Origin: Jejubacter sp036620675
GTDB lineage: Bacteria; Pseudomonadota; Gammaproteobacteria; Enterobacterales; Enterobacteriaceae
Length of the DNA: 64,000 bases
Assembly: GCA_036620675.1 (NCBI GenBank)
Contig: JAZHEE010000015.1
Reading direction: 5' to 3' (one strand)
Shown one piece after another: positions 41,649-50,664 of the stretch. The notes below the pieces were generated by a model. The model saw only the letters and a list, made by a program, of their open reading frames with translations, made no database searches and was not told where the DNA came from. Every line of letters starts with the position of its first letter. Position 1 is the first letter of the stretch. A program made the translations under genes and the position numbers.

Positions 41649-41712
41649 ATTGCTGTCAGTCAGCGTTATGTTTAAATATTGTTGTTATCTCCAGGATAAA
41701 TAGCGGACTGTT

Positions 41713-42996
41713 ATGAGTGACAGAGGATTGTTTCGTCAGGAAGCACTCGAGAATGCAAAGTCAAGATGGCTGGGGCAGGCATTACTGTTATCCGGCTACC
41801 CTGTCTGGATTGTCGCTATTTTTACGCTGGTCTTTATCAGTGTGCTTCTGGCGGTAATTATTTTTTGCGACTACACACGCAGAATTAATGTTAATGGAGA
41901 AGTCACTTCGCTGCCCCGAGCCGTGAACATCTTTTCACCTGGCCAGGGATTTATCAGCCTGTCGGACGTTCGGGTGGGGGAACGGGTGAGTAAGGGCGAC
42001 CGACTCTATCAGATTGACGTCAGTCGGGTCACCCATTCCGGCAACGTTAGCGAAAATATGATTCAGTCCATTCGTCAGCAAATCAGTATAGTTGAAAGCA
42101 TTATTGATAAACTGAATGATAACAAAAAGATCACGCTGTCTCATATGGAGCAACAGCTGGAAAAATATCAAAACGCGTATCAGCAGTCGCTGCGCATAGT
42201 AGATAATGCCCGTAAGGGTATGGTCGATATGAAAGCAACAATGGATAACTATTCCGATTACAAACGGAAGGGGTTGGTGAATAACGATCAGATGACTAAT
42301 CAGCGTTATCTCTATTACCAGCAGCAGAGTGCATACCAGAACCTGAACAGTCAGTTGATTCAGCAAAATTTGCAGATTATCAGCCTGAAAGGCGATGTGA
42401 TTACTAAAGCGACAGACTTTGATAACCAGATAGCTCAACAGCAGTATCAATTGGGCAATCTGCGACGCCAGCTGGCGGAGATGGATGCTTCTGGCACTCT
42501 CTTTGTTAGCGCGCCACTGGATGGCAGAGTTGAATCGCTTAGCGTAACTCAGGGGCAAATGGTCAATGCCGGAGATAGCCTTGCCCAGATTGTTCCTGAA
42601 GATAGCCAGGGTTATTTTTTGATCCTTTGGTTGCCTAACAGCAGTATTCCTTATGTCAAAACAGGCGATAAAATAAATATTCGTTATGATGCTTTCCCTT
42701 ATGAAAAATTTGGGCAGTTTTCCGGTAAAGTCATTTCGATATCCAGTGTTCCCGCTTCTCCTCAGGAGCTGGCGTCTTACAGCAATCCTCCCAAAATTCA
42801 GCTAAATGGCCCGGCAGAGCCCTTTTATAAAGCGATTATCAATATCGATGATGATTCCCGTCGTCACTCGCTGGTACTCACTAATGGTATGAAAGCTCAG
42901 GCTACGGTATTTCTTGAAAGTCGGCCACTTTATCAATGGGTACTTTCACCATTCTATGATGTCGTCAATAGCCTGATGGGGCCGGTAAATGGATAA
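41713..42996 (+). CDS. HlyD/CvaA-type membrane fusion protein
   Basis: 427 residues. One N-terminal membrane helix (about 30-55: YPVWIVAIFTLVFISVLLAV), a lipoyl-like segment, a long coiled-coil hairpin (about 115-260, rich in Gln, Asn and Leu) and a second lipoyl/beta-barrel part (SAPLDGRVESLSVTQGQMVN). Adaptor linking the ABC exporter to an outer-membrane channel, probably TolC, which is not encoded here. It overlaps the ABC gene by 8 bp, so they form one unit. Counterpart of CvaA of the microcin V system. Confidence 0.9.
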   Translation: MSDRGLFRQEALENAKSRWLGQALLLSGYPVWIVAIFTLVFISVLLAVIIFCDYTRRINVNGEVTSLPRAVNIFSPGQGFISLSDVRVGERVSKGDRLYQIDVSRVTHSGNVSENMIQSIRQQISIVESIIDKLNDNKKITLSHMEQQLEKYQNAYQQSLRIVDNARKGMVDMKATMDNYSDYKRKGLVNNDQMTNQRYLYYQQQSAYQNLNSQLIQQNLQIISLKGDVITKATDFDNQIAQQQYQLGNLRRQLAEMDASGTLFVSAPLDGRVESLSVTQGQMVNAGDSLAQIVPEDSQGYFLILWLPNSSIPYVKTGDKINIRYDAFPYEKFGQFSGKVISISSVPASPQELASYSNPPKIQLNGPAEPFYKAIINIDDDSRRHSLVLTNGMKAQATVFLESRPLYQWVLSPFYDVVNSLMGPVNG

Positions 42997-45103
42997 GACA
43001 TTATTAAAACGGATATCTGAACGGCTGCATTTTAGCTTTATCAGGAAGGTTCCACAGATACTGCAAACGGAAAGCGCCGAATGCGGTCTGGCTTGTCTGA
43101 CGATGATATGTCGTTATTACGGTATGGATGTTGACTTATTTAACCTGCGCCATCGGTTTGGCATTTCGTCGCATGGCGCTACCCTGGGATTGCTGGTCGA
43201 TATTGCCGGTAAAGTGAACTTAAAAACCCGGCCGCTTTCGTTAGATCTGGATGAAGTGCGCCAGCTCAGAACACCCTGTATTTTACACTGGGACATGTGT
43301 CACTTTGTGGTGCTGATTTCCGCAGGGCGTAATCGGTTCGTCATCCACGATCCGGCGCTTGGTCGTCGGGTTATCGGTCTGGCAGAACTGTCTCGTCACT
43401 TTACTGGCGTAGCTCTTGAGCTGTGGCCGGATAAAGGCTTCTCCCAGGAAAAATCGCGTAGCAAGATGCGACTCAGGGATCTGATGAGCCACATTGACGG
43501 ACTGGTCGCCACGCTCGGTAAAATATTCTGTTTTAGCCTGCTTATTGAAGCTATCAATCTGTTAATTCCAGTTGGTACTCAGTTGGTGATGGATCACGTC
43601 ATTATCGCGGAAGATCATCATCTGCTGTCGCTTATCTGTATCGGATTACTGGCGTTTATTCTGTGCCGTACCGTCATCAGCACCTTACGCGCCTGGACAT
43701 CGCTGGTGATGGCCTCCGTGATTAACGTGCAGTGGAAGAGTGGAATATTCGATCATCTCATGAAGTTGCCGCTGTCGTACTTTGAGAAACGGCGGTTAGG
43801 TGATATTCAGTCGCGAATTGGGTCACTGGACACTATTCGCCATACGCTGACGGACAATCTGGTCAACAGCATTATTGATATCATCGTCTCGATTGGCGTA
43901 TTCGTGATGATGTTGCTCTATGGCGGCTGGCTGGTCTGGATAGTCTGTGGCTTCACGCTACTTTATATGACGCTGCGTATCACAACCTATCGTCGATATC
44001 GTCAGGCGTGGGAAGAGCAGATTGTAAAAGAAGCGAAGGCCAGCTCGCACTTTATGGAAACGCTTTATGGCATCAGTACGCTCAAGGCGCTGGGCATTAC
44101 CGGGCTGCGCTCGCGATTTTGGCTGAATCTCAATATCGATAGCGCCAATGCGGTAATTCGTACCTCTCGCCTGGATATGCTATACGGAGGGCTGGTTAAT
44201 TTCCTTAATGCCGTGGATCAGATAACAATTCTCTGGCTGGGGGCTTCTATGGTTATTGACGGGGGGATGACGCTGGGAATGTTTGTGGCATTTAGCGCTT
44301 ATCGTAGCCAGTTTTCCGAGCGTACTTCCAACCTAATCAATATCGCGTTGCAGATGCGACTGCTGGGCCTGCATAACGAGCGTGTGGCGGATATTGTTCT
44401 GTCGGATCCGGAAGTTGAGCAGCCGGAACGCAGGTTGACACAGGCAAATGAACCGGTAGCGTTTCACGCAAAAGAGATCAGTTTTCAGTATGATGCTTTA
44501 TCAAAACCGATATTTTCGGGGCTGGATATCGTCGTCCAGGCCGGTGAAAGCGTGGCTATTATTGGCCCGTCGGGGGCAGGAAAGACGACGCTGATGAAAG
44601 TCATGTCAGGCCTGCTGAAACCGTCGCAGGGGTGCGTGTTGGCTAACGGTCTGGATATTGACAGTATTGGCCTCAATAACTACCGCCGTAGTATCGCCTG
44701 CGTATTACAGGATGATAAACTGTTTGCCGGTTCGATTGCCGATAATATAAGCAGCTTTGAAGAGTATAAAGATCACGAACGAATAGAAGAGTGTGCCAGG
44801 CTTTGCAGCATCCACGATGAAATTATGCGGATGCCTATGGGTTATGAAACGTTAATTGGTGAGCTGGGCGGTAATTTATCCGGCGGGCAAAAACAGCGCC
44901 TGTTAATTGCCCGCGCGTTATATCGCCAGCCCGGTATCCTGTTTCTGGACGAAGCGACCAGCCATCTGGATCTGGAGAATGAAGCCAGAATCAATCAGTC
45001 GATACGCGATCTCCAGATTACCCGTATTTTTATTGCTCATCGTCCTTCAACGATTGCCAGCGCCGACCGGGTCATTAATCTGGGTGCTTCGATAGAAAAT
45101 TAG
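42989..45103 (+). CDS. C39-peptidase bacteriocin ABC exporter (CvaB-type)
   Basis: 704 residues, near CvaB length. The N-terminal C39 peptidase has Gln26 and catalytic Cys32 (QTESAECGLACLTMI), His105 (DMCHFVVL) and Asp121 (VIHDPALG). It should cut double-glycine leaders. Then six membrane segments, and an ATPase with Walker A GPSGAGKTTLMKVMSG, signature LSGGQKQRLLIARALY and Walker B ILFLDEATSHLD. With the adaptor it would process and export the two peptides just upstream. Its last 29 bp overlap the convergent gene at 45075. Confidence 0.94.
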   Translation: MDKTLLKRISERLHFSFIRKVPQILQTESAECGLACLTMICRYYGMDVDLFNLRHRFGISSHGATLGLLVDIAGKVNLKTRPLSLDLDEVRQLRTPCILHWDMCHFVVLISAGRNRFVIHDPALGRRVIGLAELSRHFTGVALELWPDKGFSQEKSRSKMRLRDLMSHIDGLVATLGKIFCFSLLIEAINLLIPVGTQLVMDHVIIAEDHHLLSLICIGLLAFILCRTVISTLRAWTSLVMASVINVQWKSGIFDHLMKLPLSYFEKRRLGDIQSRIGSLDTIRHTLTDNLVNSIIDIIVSIGVFVMMLLYGGWLVWIVCGFTLLYMTLRITTYRRYRQAWEEQIVKEAKASSHFMETLYGISTLKALGITGLRSRFWLNLNIDSANAVIRTSRLDMLYGGLVNFLNAVDQITILWLGASMVIDGGMTLGMFVAFSAYRSQFSERTSNLINIALQMRLLGLHNERVADIVLSDPEVEQPERRLTQANEPVAFHAKEISFQYDALSKPIFSGLDIVVQAGESVAIIGPSGAGKTTLMKVMSGLLKPSQGCVLANGLDIDSIGLNNYRRSIACVLQDDKLFAGSIADNISSFEEYKDHERIEECARLCSIHDEIMRMPMGYETLIGELGGNLSGGQKQRLLIARALYRQPGILFLDEATSHLDLENEARINQSIRDLQITRIFIAHRPSTIASADRVINLGASIEN

Positions 45104-45983
45104 TCGTTTCTGTATAGTGAGTGGGCTCTGCGTCGCTGATGGCGTAGAGCCCCTTAGCCATATAGATAGAAAAGTACATACGAAACAGTGAAATAAATTC
45201 TGGCGTCAGCTCAATGGACAGATTGCTTTTCTGCCATAGATAACCGGCATCCTGAGCTGCGAGTAACACGTTTCTGACATGGGTGCGGGATACATGAGCG
45301 TAGCGCGCAATGCTCTTATTGGACAACATAATACATAAGCTTTGCTGTCGAACATATTCACGATACATAATTAGCATAATCATATGCCCGGCATCTTTTT
45401 CAATGAAAACTTCCGCCCTGGGAATTATATCAATAATCGTAATATCATTTAGCACAAAGTCAATATAGCGTTTGAAAAATGCAGGAATGAAGTCTTGCGG
45501 GTTATGAGCATAATTTATTTGAGTTGCACCATTCAATATTTCGTATGGCTTGAGTATGCATAAAATAAGTTCGTAAGCTTCTGTGATGAATTTTTCTGTT
45601 GGGCGATAAATACTCTCTCGTCGGTTTTCGGCATTCCGAAATATCTCCAGTCGCCCTGAGATTCGTAACTGAACCAGAAAAGCGTCTAATGCGGTTGCAC
45701 TGACGATTTTTTTTCCTGACATAATACGCTCTTTGACCAATTTTAGCGTTGCATCGCGCTGATTATAAAAAATGGCAAGAATGATGGCGCTGATGCAAAA
45801 TCGATGATGCTTAAACAATGTTTTATAGAATAAAGGTCTTCTCCTGTAAAAGGTATCGAGCATCATTTCATGAACCATGATCATCTCGTTTAAATTTTCC
45901 TGGTGGTAGATTTGATAAGCTTTCTTTTCCAGCGCTGAAATGAGCATCTTACGCTGTTGGCTGTGCATAATTTTATCATCCAT
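45075..45983 (-). CDS. Unrecognised protein with C-terminal winged-helix-like region
   Basis: 302 residues, not recognised. It is helical, basic and low in Gly. Near residues 220-265 the stretch LSNKSIARYAHVSRTHVRNV followed by LLAAQDAGYLW and a strand-like segment looks like a winged HTH, so a transcriptional regulator is the best guess. No signal peptide or membrane segment is evident. Convergent with and overlapping the exporter gene by 29 bp; AT-rich like the rest of the island. It may control the peptide operon or belong to a different mobile gene. Start at 45983 or the in-frame ATG at 45968 (which has GGAT ahead). Confidence 0.6.
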   Translation of the reverse strand: MDDKIMHSQQRKMLISALEKKAYQIYHQENLNEMIMVHEMMLDTFYRRRPLFYKTLFKHHRFCISAIILAIFYNQRDATLKLVKERIMSGKKIVSATALDAFLVQLRISGRLEIFRNAENRRESIYRPTEKFITEAYELILCILKPYEILNGATQINYAHNPQDFIPAFFKRYIDFVLNDITIIDIIPRAEVFIEKDAGHMIMLIMYREYVRQQSLCIMLSNKSIARYAHVSRTHVRNVLLAAQDAGYLWQKSNLSIELTPEFISLFRMYFSIYMAKGLYAISDAEPTHYTETTNFLSKHPD

Positions 45984-46089
45984 AATTAATTATTATTAAA
46001 GTATATCAATCAGTTAGTTGAGAGAATGATCATAAGGTCAAAAATGTAAAATACTATCTTTCGGTAGTGATATGGTGATTTTTCAGATT

Positions 46090-46230
46090 TTAGCTGAGAG
46101 GTAACGAGCTGACGATGCTTTCTTGTGCCGGGCTCAAGATGATTAATTCGTAATGCGGTATATGGTGATGTATTACGGGGATATTTTCATTGTTATCTAA
46201 AAATCGTATTTCGCAGGCATGGCAGGTCAT
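46090..46230 (-). CDS. Possible 46-residue protein, low support
   Basis: Open frame MTCHACEIRFLDNNENIPVI followed by a His-rich turn and YELIILSPAQESIV. It contains a CxxC and reads like protein rather than random AT-rich DNA. AGGA lies 13 bp ahead of the ATG, which is far. The open frame extends about 14 codons further upstream without a standard start, so it may be a fragment of an older gene. The rest of 45984-46480 is AT-rich with no other gene seen. Confidence 0.3.
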   Translation of the reverse strand: MTCHACEIRFLDNNENIPVIHHHIPHYELIILSPAQESIVSSLPLS

Positions 46231-46483
46231 GCAATATGATTTTTCCTGCGCAATGACTGACGATTCTTTTGGTTAAAAATGCTGATATTTTGTGCTTTCT
46301 TGGTTTTTTGTTTTTGAAAATGTATTTTTTACCTCATTATATTTATTTTTTTGATGTCGTCATTGCCGTCAGTTATGTCATAACAATCAAAGGCTCTTTC
46401 ATTTTTATATAAAGTAACTAATTGAAATATAAAGTTAAATTTAATATTGTGTATTGCATTTTGCGACTCCTTATGAGCTGCTG

Positions 46484-46998
46484 GCAAGGGAAGCGGGGAT
46501 GAATGTCTATCGCATGGCCGCTCTGGCACCGGTTTTTGGGTCCGGAACCGCAGGTGCCGTACCGCTTTCACCCGCCGATCGTAACGCCATTTAGCAGCAA
46601 CAGCAGCAGTTACTACAACAAAATCAGCAATAGCATCAGCAGTTAGAACGAAGAGCTGTTTTAGCGCAAGCCACCACTCAATCAGAATCCTCACAGCCAG
46701 AACGGGCACCTGTTTTCCTGTTAACCATATTACCCTGAGCGGTGGTGGGAGTTTTGGTGGCGACCAGTTCACAGGCAATATAGCCGGAACTTCAGCGCCG
46801 GAGCTGGCAAAGATCATTGGGCATCATGCCGGGATTGACGATAATATGGCGGTAAAAACCATCACCCATGCTATTTGAAAGAGTTTATTATCCCAGGGGA
46901 GATATCTCGCCAGACTATCGAAGCTAAATATGGGAAACCAGGTGATAATGGCTTTGATGATAACAGGGGGCGGATAATGCTTTATGTTTTACTCTGAT
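46484..46998 (+). pseudogene. Decayed gene remnants between the bacteriocin island and fadL
   Basis: Protein-like stretches lie in shifting frames. From 46484: MNVYRMAALAPVFGSGTAGA, then a Gln-rich tract cut by TAG at 46592 and 46631 (each one transition from CAG). From about 46725: LSGGGSFGGDQFTGNIAG to IGHHAGIDDNMAVKTITHAI. From about 46873: KEFIIPGEISRQTIEAKYGK then PGDNGFDDNRG. A last piece (SYGWIPSVGGFIGGVMGS) follows to about 47110. The parent gene is unidentified; the Gln-rich and Gly-rich pieces might come from a large secreted or toxin-type protein, but that is a guess. Confidence 0.5.
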
Positions 46999-47158
46999 GC
47001 CAGCAGAAGCTCATATGGCTGGATTCCCAGCGTTGGTGGCTTTATTGGAGGAGTAATGGGAAGTGTTAATACTAAAGTAACAATGCTGAAAACCCCTCTT
47101 GATAACAATGATAAAGCAACGGAATATCAAAGCAGATGGATTTTTTGTATATGGGAAA

Positions 47159-47179
47159 GGGGAGAGCTAAGCTCACCCC
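47159..47179 (-). terminator. Terminator of fadL
   Basis: Minus strand GGGG-T-GAGCT/AGCTC-T-CCCC followed by TTTCCC, 21 bp after the fadL stop. Short U-tract, moderate strength. Confidence 0.6.
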
Positions 47180-47200
47180 GTTGTTTTCAGGGCACAGCGC

Positions 47201-48523
47201 TTAGAAGCGGTAGTTAAAGTTAGCGCCGTAAAGCCAGGCTTTACCGTCGGATTTAAAGGTGTAAGGGCCTTCGTTAATGGTGACGTGCTGACCGTGCATA
47301 TAGGAAACCCCCACATCCACTGACGCATCGTCGTTAAAGGCGTAGGTGGTGCCCAGGCTCAGCCACAGGCGATCCTGATCCGGAATGGAAATAGAGCGGG
47401 AACTGGCTGGTACCGGGCTGTCGTCGAAGGCGATACCGCCGCGGAAGGTCCAGTTATCATCCATATAATAAGTGGTGCCCAGCGCTACGCGCCACGCGTC
47501 CTTAAAGCCCTCATGCTTATAGAACAGAGTCTCTCCGCCGTGGCCTTTGGCCTTCAGCTCCTGGAACTGGCTCCAGCTGGTGTAGGTCATGCTGTAGTGG
47601 ATAGCCCACTTAGGCGCGACCCGGTTGTAGCCTGAAATTTCCCACATTTCCGGCAGATTAAGCTGAAGGGAGCCGTCCACGGTGCTGCCGTTGGTGCCCA
47701 TAGGCAGGCCAAAGCTGCCCAGAATCTGATTATAGGCAGAAGGCAGTGAACTCTTATAGGCGCCGTCAAAGTCGATCTTCACTTCGGAACGATAAGTCAG
47801 GCCGTAGCGGTTGTTTTTATCCAGCTCATACAGGATACCGGCGTTCCAGCCGAAACCCCATTCGTTGCCCTTAAGGCGGGCAATCTGGGTATTGTAAGGC
47901 AGGTTCGCCACCATGCCCGCCTGCGCGGGTGGCAGCATACCGGAACCTGCCGCGATCTGCCCCATATCACCGGCGTAGCGCTCGATTTTGGCGCGGGCGT
48001 AAACGGCGTTAAAGCCCAGACCGAAGCTCCACTGCGGGTTCAGACGATAAGCGCCGCTCAGGTTCAGGTTCATGGTTTCAAGGTCGGTCTTGCCGCCCAT
48101 GGTGCCGGCGGCGTAGCTATCGGCAAATTCGGTGGCCAGACCGTAGTTAGAGGTCAGCGATGCTCCCCAGCCGAAGTGTTCGTTAATCGGCGCCACGAAG
48201 TGGATATTCGGCACCCAGGCTGTGGGGGCGATGTTATCCGCGTCCAGGCTGTTGCCGGTGGGAGAGGTTCCGGAAATATCTACATCGGGGTCGACAAAGA
48301 TAGCCCCGGCGGAAAAGCTCGGACGATCGAACATCATAATCGTTGCCGGGTTACGGCTGACGGAGCCCGCGTTATCAGCTATGGCGCCTTCCCCCGAATA
48401 GGCGCGACCAAGGCCTGAGGAAGAGAACTCGTTTAACTGAAAGCCGGCAGACCACGCGGATGTTGAGATAAGTGCCACTGCGACTGCTATCGATGATTTT
48501 GTAAACAGGGTTTTCTGGCTCAT
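47201..48523 (-). CDS. fadL: Long-chain fatty acid outer-membrane transporter FadL
   Basis: 440 residues. Signal peptide ending SAWSA, mature N-terminus AGFQLNEFSSSGLGRAYSGE (plug/hatch region with the NPA motif in SRNPATI), 14-stranded barrel ending in GANFNYRF. Imports long-chain fatty acids across the outer membrane. ATG at 48523 has GAGG 8 bp ahead and gives MSQKTLFTK as in E. coli; an in-frame TTG two codons upstream is less likely. Two candidate FadR sites lie upstream. Confidence 0.97.
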   Translation of the reverse strand: MSQKTLFTKSSIAVAVALISTSAWSAGFQLNEFSSSGLGRAYSGEGAIADNAGSVSRNPATIMMFDRPSFSAGAIFVDPDVDISGTSPTGNSLDADNIAPTAWVPNIHFVAPINEHFGWGASLTSNYGLATEFADSYAAGTMGGKTDLETMNLNLSGAYRLNPQWSFGLGFNAVYARAKIERYAGDMGQIAAGSGMLPPAQAGMVANLPYNTQIARLKGNEWGFGWNAGILYELDKNNRYGLTYRSEVKIDFDGAYKSSLPSAYNQILGSFGLPMGTNGSTVDGSLQLNLPEMWEISGYNRVAPKWAIHYSMTYTSWSQFQELKAKGHGGETLFYKHEGFKDAWRVALGTTYYMDDNWTFRGGIAFDDSPVPASSRSISIPDQDRLWLSLGTTYAFNDDASVDVGVSYMHGQHVTINEGPYTFKSDGKAWLYGANFNYRF

Positions 48524-48630
48524 GACCAAAACCTCATAATTTATTTTTATTCAAACAATGTTACATGCCGTAACAGGAGCGCGAAGTGTAGGGTCTGTGG
48601 TACTGCGAGGAAATCAGACCAGTGGCGAGA

Positions 48631-48647
48631 GTATGGTACGACCAGCG
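48631..48647. promoter_or_regulatory. Candidate FadR operator of fadL
   Basis: TATGGTACGACCAGCG: the core TGGTACGACCA matches strong FadR sites. A weaker half-match, AATCAGACCAGTG, lies at 48612-48624. Both are within 125 bp upstream of fadL in the 370-bp fadL-yfcZ intergenic region, which otherwise shows no gene. Confidence 0.7.
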
Positions 48648-48893
48648 GGAATGTTGCAGTTATGTATACGATTTTTTTCAATTGTAAGTAACGAAACGAG
48701 ATCTGGCTGGCAATTTCCCGGGGAATTCAGGGGGCATAAGCGGATATTTTTTGTTTTAGATCATTTTTAACTGTGATTTTTGTCACGGAACCGCCATTCC
48801 GGCATTCTCGACTGGAGAGGGGCTGGGGCGGGGCGTAAAATATTCACAGTATCTACCGGCGCATCCTCGGGTGCGCAAACAGAGGAAATGATA

Positions 48894-49178
48894 ATGAGCA
48901 AATGCAGTGCTGATGAAACTCCGGTTTGCTGCTGCGTTGATGTTGGCACCGTCATGGACAACACTGACTGCACAGCCTCCTGGAGCCGGGTATTCGCAAC
49001 CAAAGCTGAAGCTGAAAAGATGCTGGCGGAACTGACGGCCAAAGCGCGTCAGGCTGAATCTGAACCCTGCCAGATTACGCCGCGCTTCACTGAAGAAGCC
49101 GAAGGCGTGCGCCTGGATGTCGATTTCGCTTTCGCCTGCCAGGCCGAAGCGCTGATTTTCCAGCTCGGCCTGCGTTAA
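48894..49178 (+). CDS. yfcZ: YfcZ, DUF406 family protein
   Basis: 94 residues, nearly the same as E. coli YfcZ: MSKCSADETPVCCCVDVGTV and the C-terminal FACQAEALIFQLGLR. Cys-rich N-terminus (CCC). Cytoplasmic, function unknown. ATG at 48894 is chosen over an upstream in-frame start for family length, with GAGGAAATG just ahead. Confidence 0.93.
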   Translation: MSKCSADETPVCCCVDVGTVMDNTDCTASWSRVFATKAEAEKMLAELTAKARQAESEPCQITPRFTEEAEGVRLDVDFAFACQAEALIFQLGLR

Positions 49179-49189
49179 TCCCTCGCATC

Positions 49190-49215
49190 AGCCCTCCGTT
49201 CGGGGGGCTTTTTTT
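49190..49215 (+). terminator. Intrinsic terminator of yfcZ
   Basis: AGCCCTCC, loop GTTC, GGGGGGCT (one G-U pair), then seven Ts, 12 bp after the stop. Confidence 0.9.
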
Positions 49216-49292
49216 CTTCATATTTCCGTGCGTTGACTCGCATTTTCCCGCTGCCCTTTCTGGCTGAATGTTGCTTTCTGGTTAACACTGAT

Positions 49293-49309
49293 ATCAGGTC
49301 AGACCTCTT
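49293..49309. promoter_or_regulatory. Candidate FadR operator of fadIJ
   Basis: ATCAGGTCAGACCTCTT with the dyad AGGTCAGACCT, a good match to the FadR consensus, 45 bp before fadI. Repression by FadR relieved by long-chain acyl-CoA is known for fadIJ. Confidence 0.7.
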
Positions 49310-49353
49310 TGCGCTAAGGCATAAAAATTAAGCCAGGAAAACAAGGGAGCGTT

Positions 49354-50664
49354 ATGAATCAATCCGGATCGCTGGTCACCCACCAGGGGGAGCGTATTGC
49401 ATTTGTCGCCGGTCTGCGCACTCCGTTTGCGCGTCAGGCAACCGGGTTGCGCGCGCTGACCGCGCTCGATCTGGGTAGAATCGCGGTCGCTGAATTGCTG
49501 GCGCGCAGTGAAATTCCCCCCGAGGCCATCGAACAGCTGGTATTCGGCCAGGTGATTCAGATGCCCGAAGCCCCGAATATCGCCCGTGAGATAGTGCTGG
49601 GAACCGGCATGCGGGTAGAGACTGACGCATACAGCGTCAGTCGCGCCTGCGCTACCAGCTTTCAGGCGGTGGCGAATGTGGCGGAAAGCCTGATGGCGGG
49701 AACCATTCGCGCCGGCATTGCCGGCGGCGCGGATTCCGCTTCGGTGTTGCCCATTGGCGTAAGTAAAAGGCTGGCCGCGACGCTTGTGGATCTTAACCGC
49801 GCACGTAGTTCAGGGCAGCGACTGAAGCTGCTGACACGTCTGCGTCCCCGGGATCTGCTGCCGGTAGCGCCGGCGGTGGCGGAATATTCCACTGGTTTGC
49901 GGATGGGAGATTCAGCGGAGCAGATGGCGAAGAAACATAGCATCAGTCGTGAAGACCAGGATGCTTTTGCGCACCGTTCACATCAGCTGGCGGCCCGGGC
50001 CTGGCGAGAGGGGCTGCTGAACCAGGAGGTGATGACGGCATATGTCCCGCCATGGCGGGAGCCGGTCAGCGGCGATAACGGCATTCGCCAGGATTCGCGG
50101 CTGGAAGATTACGCCAGGCTACGGCCAGCCTTCGACCGCCGCCATGGCACGGTCACCGCAGGGAATAGTTCGGCGCTGACCGACGGCGCGGCGGCGCTGG
50201 TGATGATGACCGAATCCCGGGCCCGGGAACTGGGCCTTACTCCACTGGGCTTTCTGCGCAGTTATGCCTTTCGCGCTCTGGATGTCCGCCAGGATATGCT
50301 GCTGGGCCCGGCCTGGGCTACGCCTGTGGCGCTGGATAGGGCAGGAATTACGCTGGCGGATTTAACCCTGTTCGATATGCACGAAGCCTTTGCCGCCCAG
50401 GCGCTTTGTAATCTGAAGATGCTGGCAAGCCATCGCTTCGCCCGGGACGTTCTGGGGCGCAAATGTGCCACCGGCGAGGTGGACGGCAGTCAGTTTAACG
50501 TGCTGGGCGGCTCGCTGGCCTATGGGCATCCCTTTGCCGCGACCGGCGCCCGTATGATAACCCAGACCCTGAACGAACTGCGGCGACGCGGCGGCGGTCT
50601 GGGGCTGGTCACTGCCTGCGCGGCAGGGGGATTGGGCGCTGCTATGGTTCTGGAGGTCGAATAA
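49354..50664 (+). CDS. fadI: 3-ketoacyl-CoA thiolase FadI
   Basis: 436-residue thiolase of the anaerobic beta-oxidation complex; cleaves 3-ketoacyl-CoA to acetyl-CoA and shortened acyl-CoA. Active-site Cys99 (VSRACATSFQAV), His in FDMHEAFAAQALCN, His in AYGHPFAATGARM and Cys in GLVTACAAGGLGAAMV. Beta subunit partner of FadJ, whose ATG overlaps its stop by one base. Confidence 0.97.
   Translation: MNQSGSLVTHQGERIAFVAGLRTPFARQATGLRALTALDLGRIAVAELLARSEIPPEAIEQLVFGQVIQMPEAPNIAREIVLGTGMRVETDAYSVSRACATSFQAVANVAESLMAGTIRAGIAGGADSASVLPIGVSKRLAATLVDLNRARSSGQRLKLLTRLRPRDLLPVAPAVAEYSTGLRMGDSAEQMAKKHSISREDQDAFAHRSHQLAARAWREGLLNQEVMTAYVPPWREPVSGDNGIRQDSRLEDYARLRPAFDRRHGTVTAGNSSALTDGAAALVMMTESRARELGLTPLGFLRSYAFRALDVRQDMLLGPAWATPVALDRAGITLADLTLFDMHEAFAAQALCNLKMLASHRFARDVLGRKCATGEVDGSQFNVLGGSLAYGHPFAATGARMITQTLNELRRRGGGLGLVTACAAGGLGAAMVLEVE

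Noticed and set aside
46329..46817. 162-codon minus-strand frame in the decayed region
   Set aside because: Covers the antisense of the plus-strand remnant, product is low-complexity, start unsupported.
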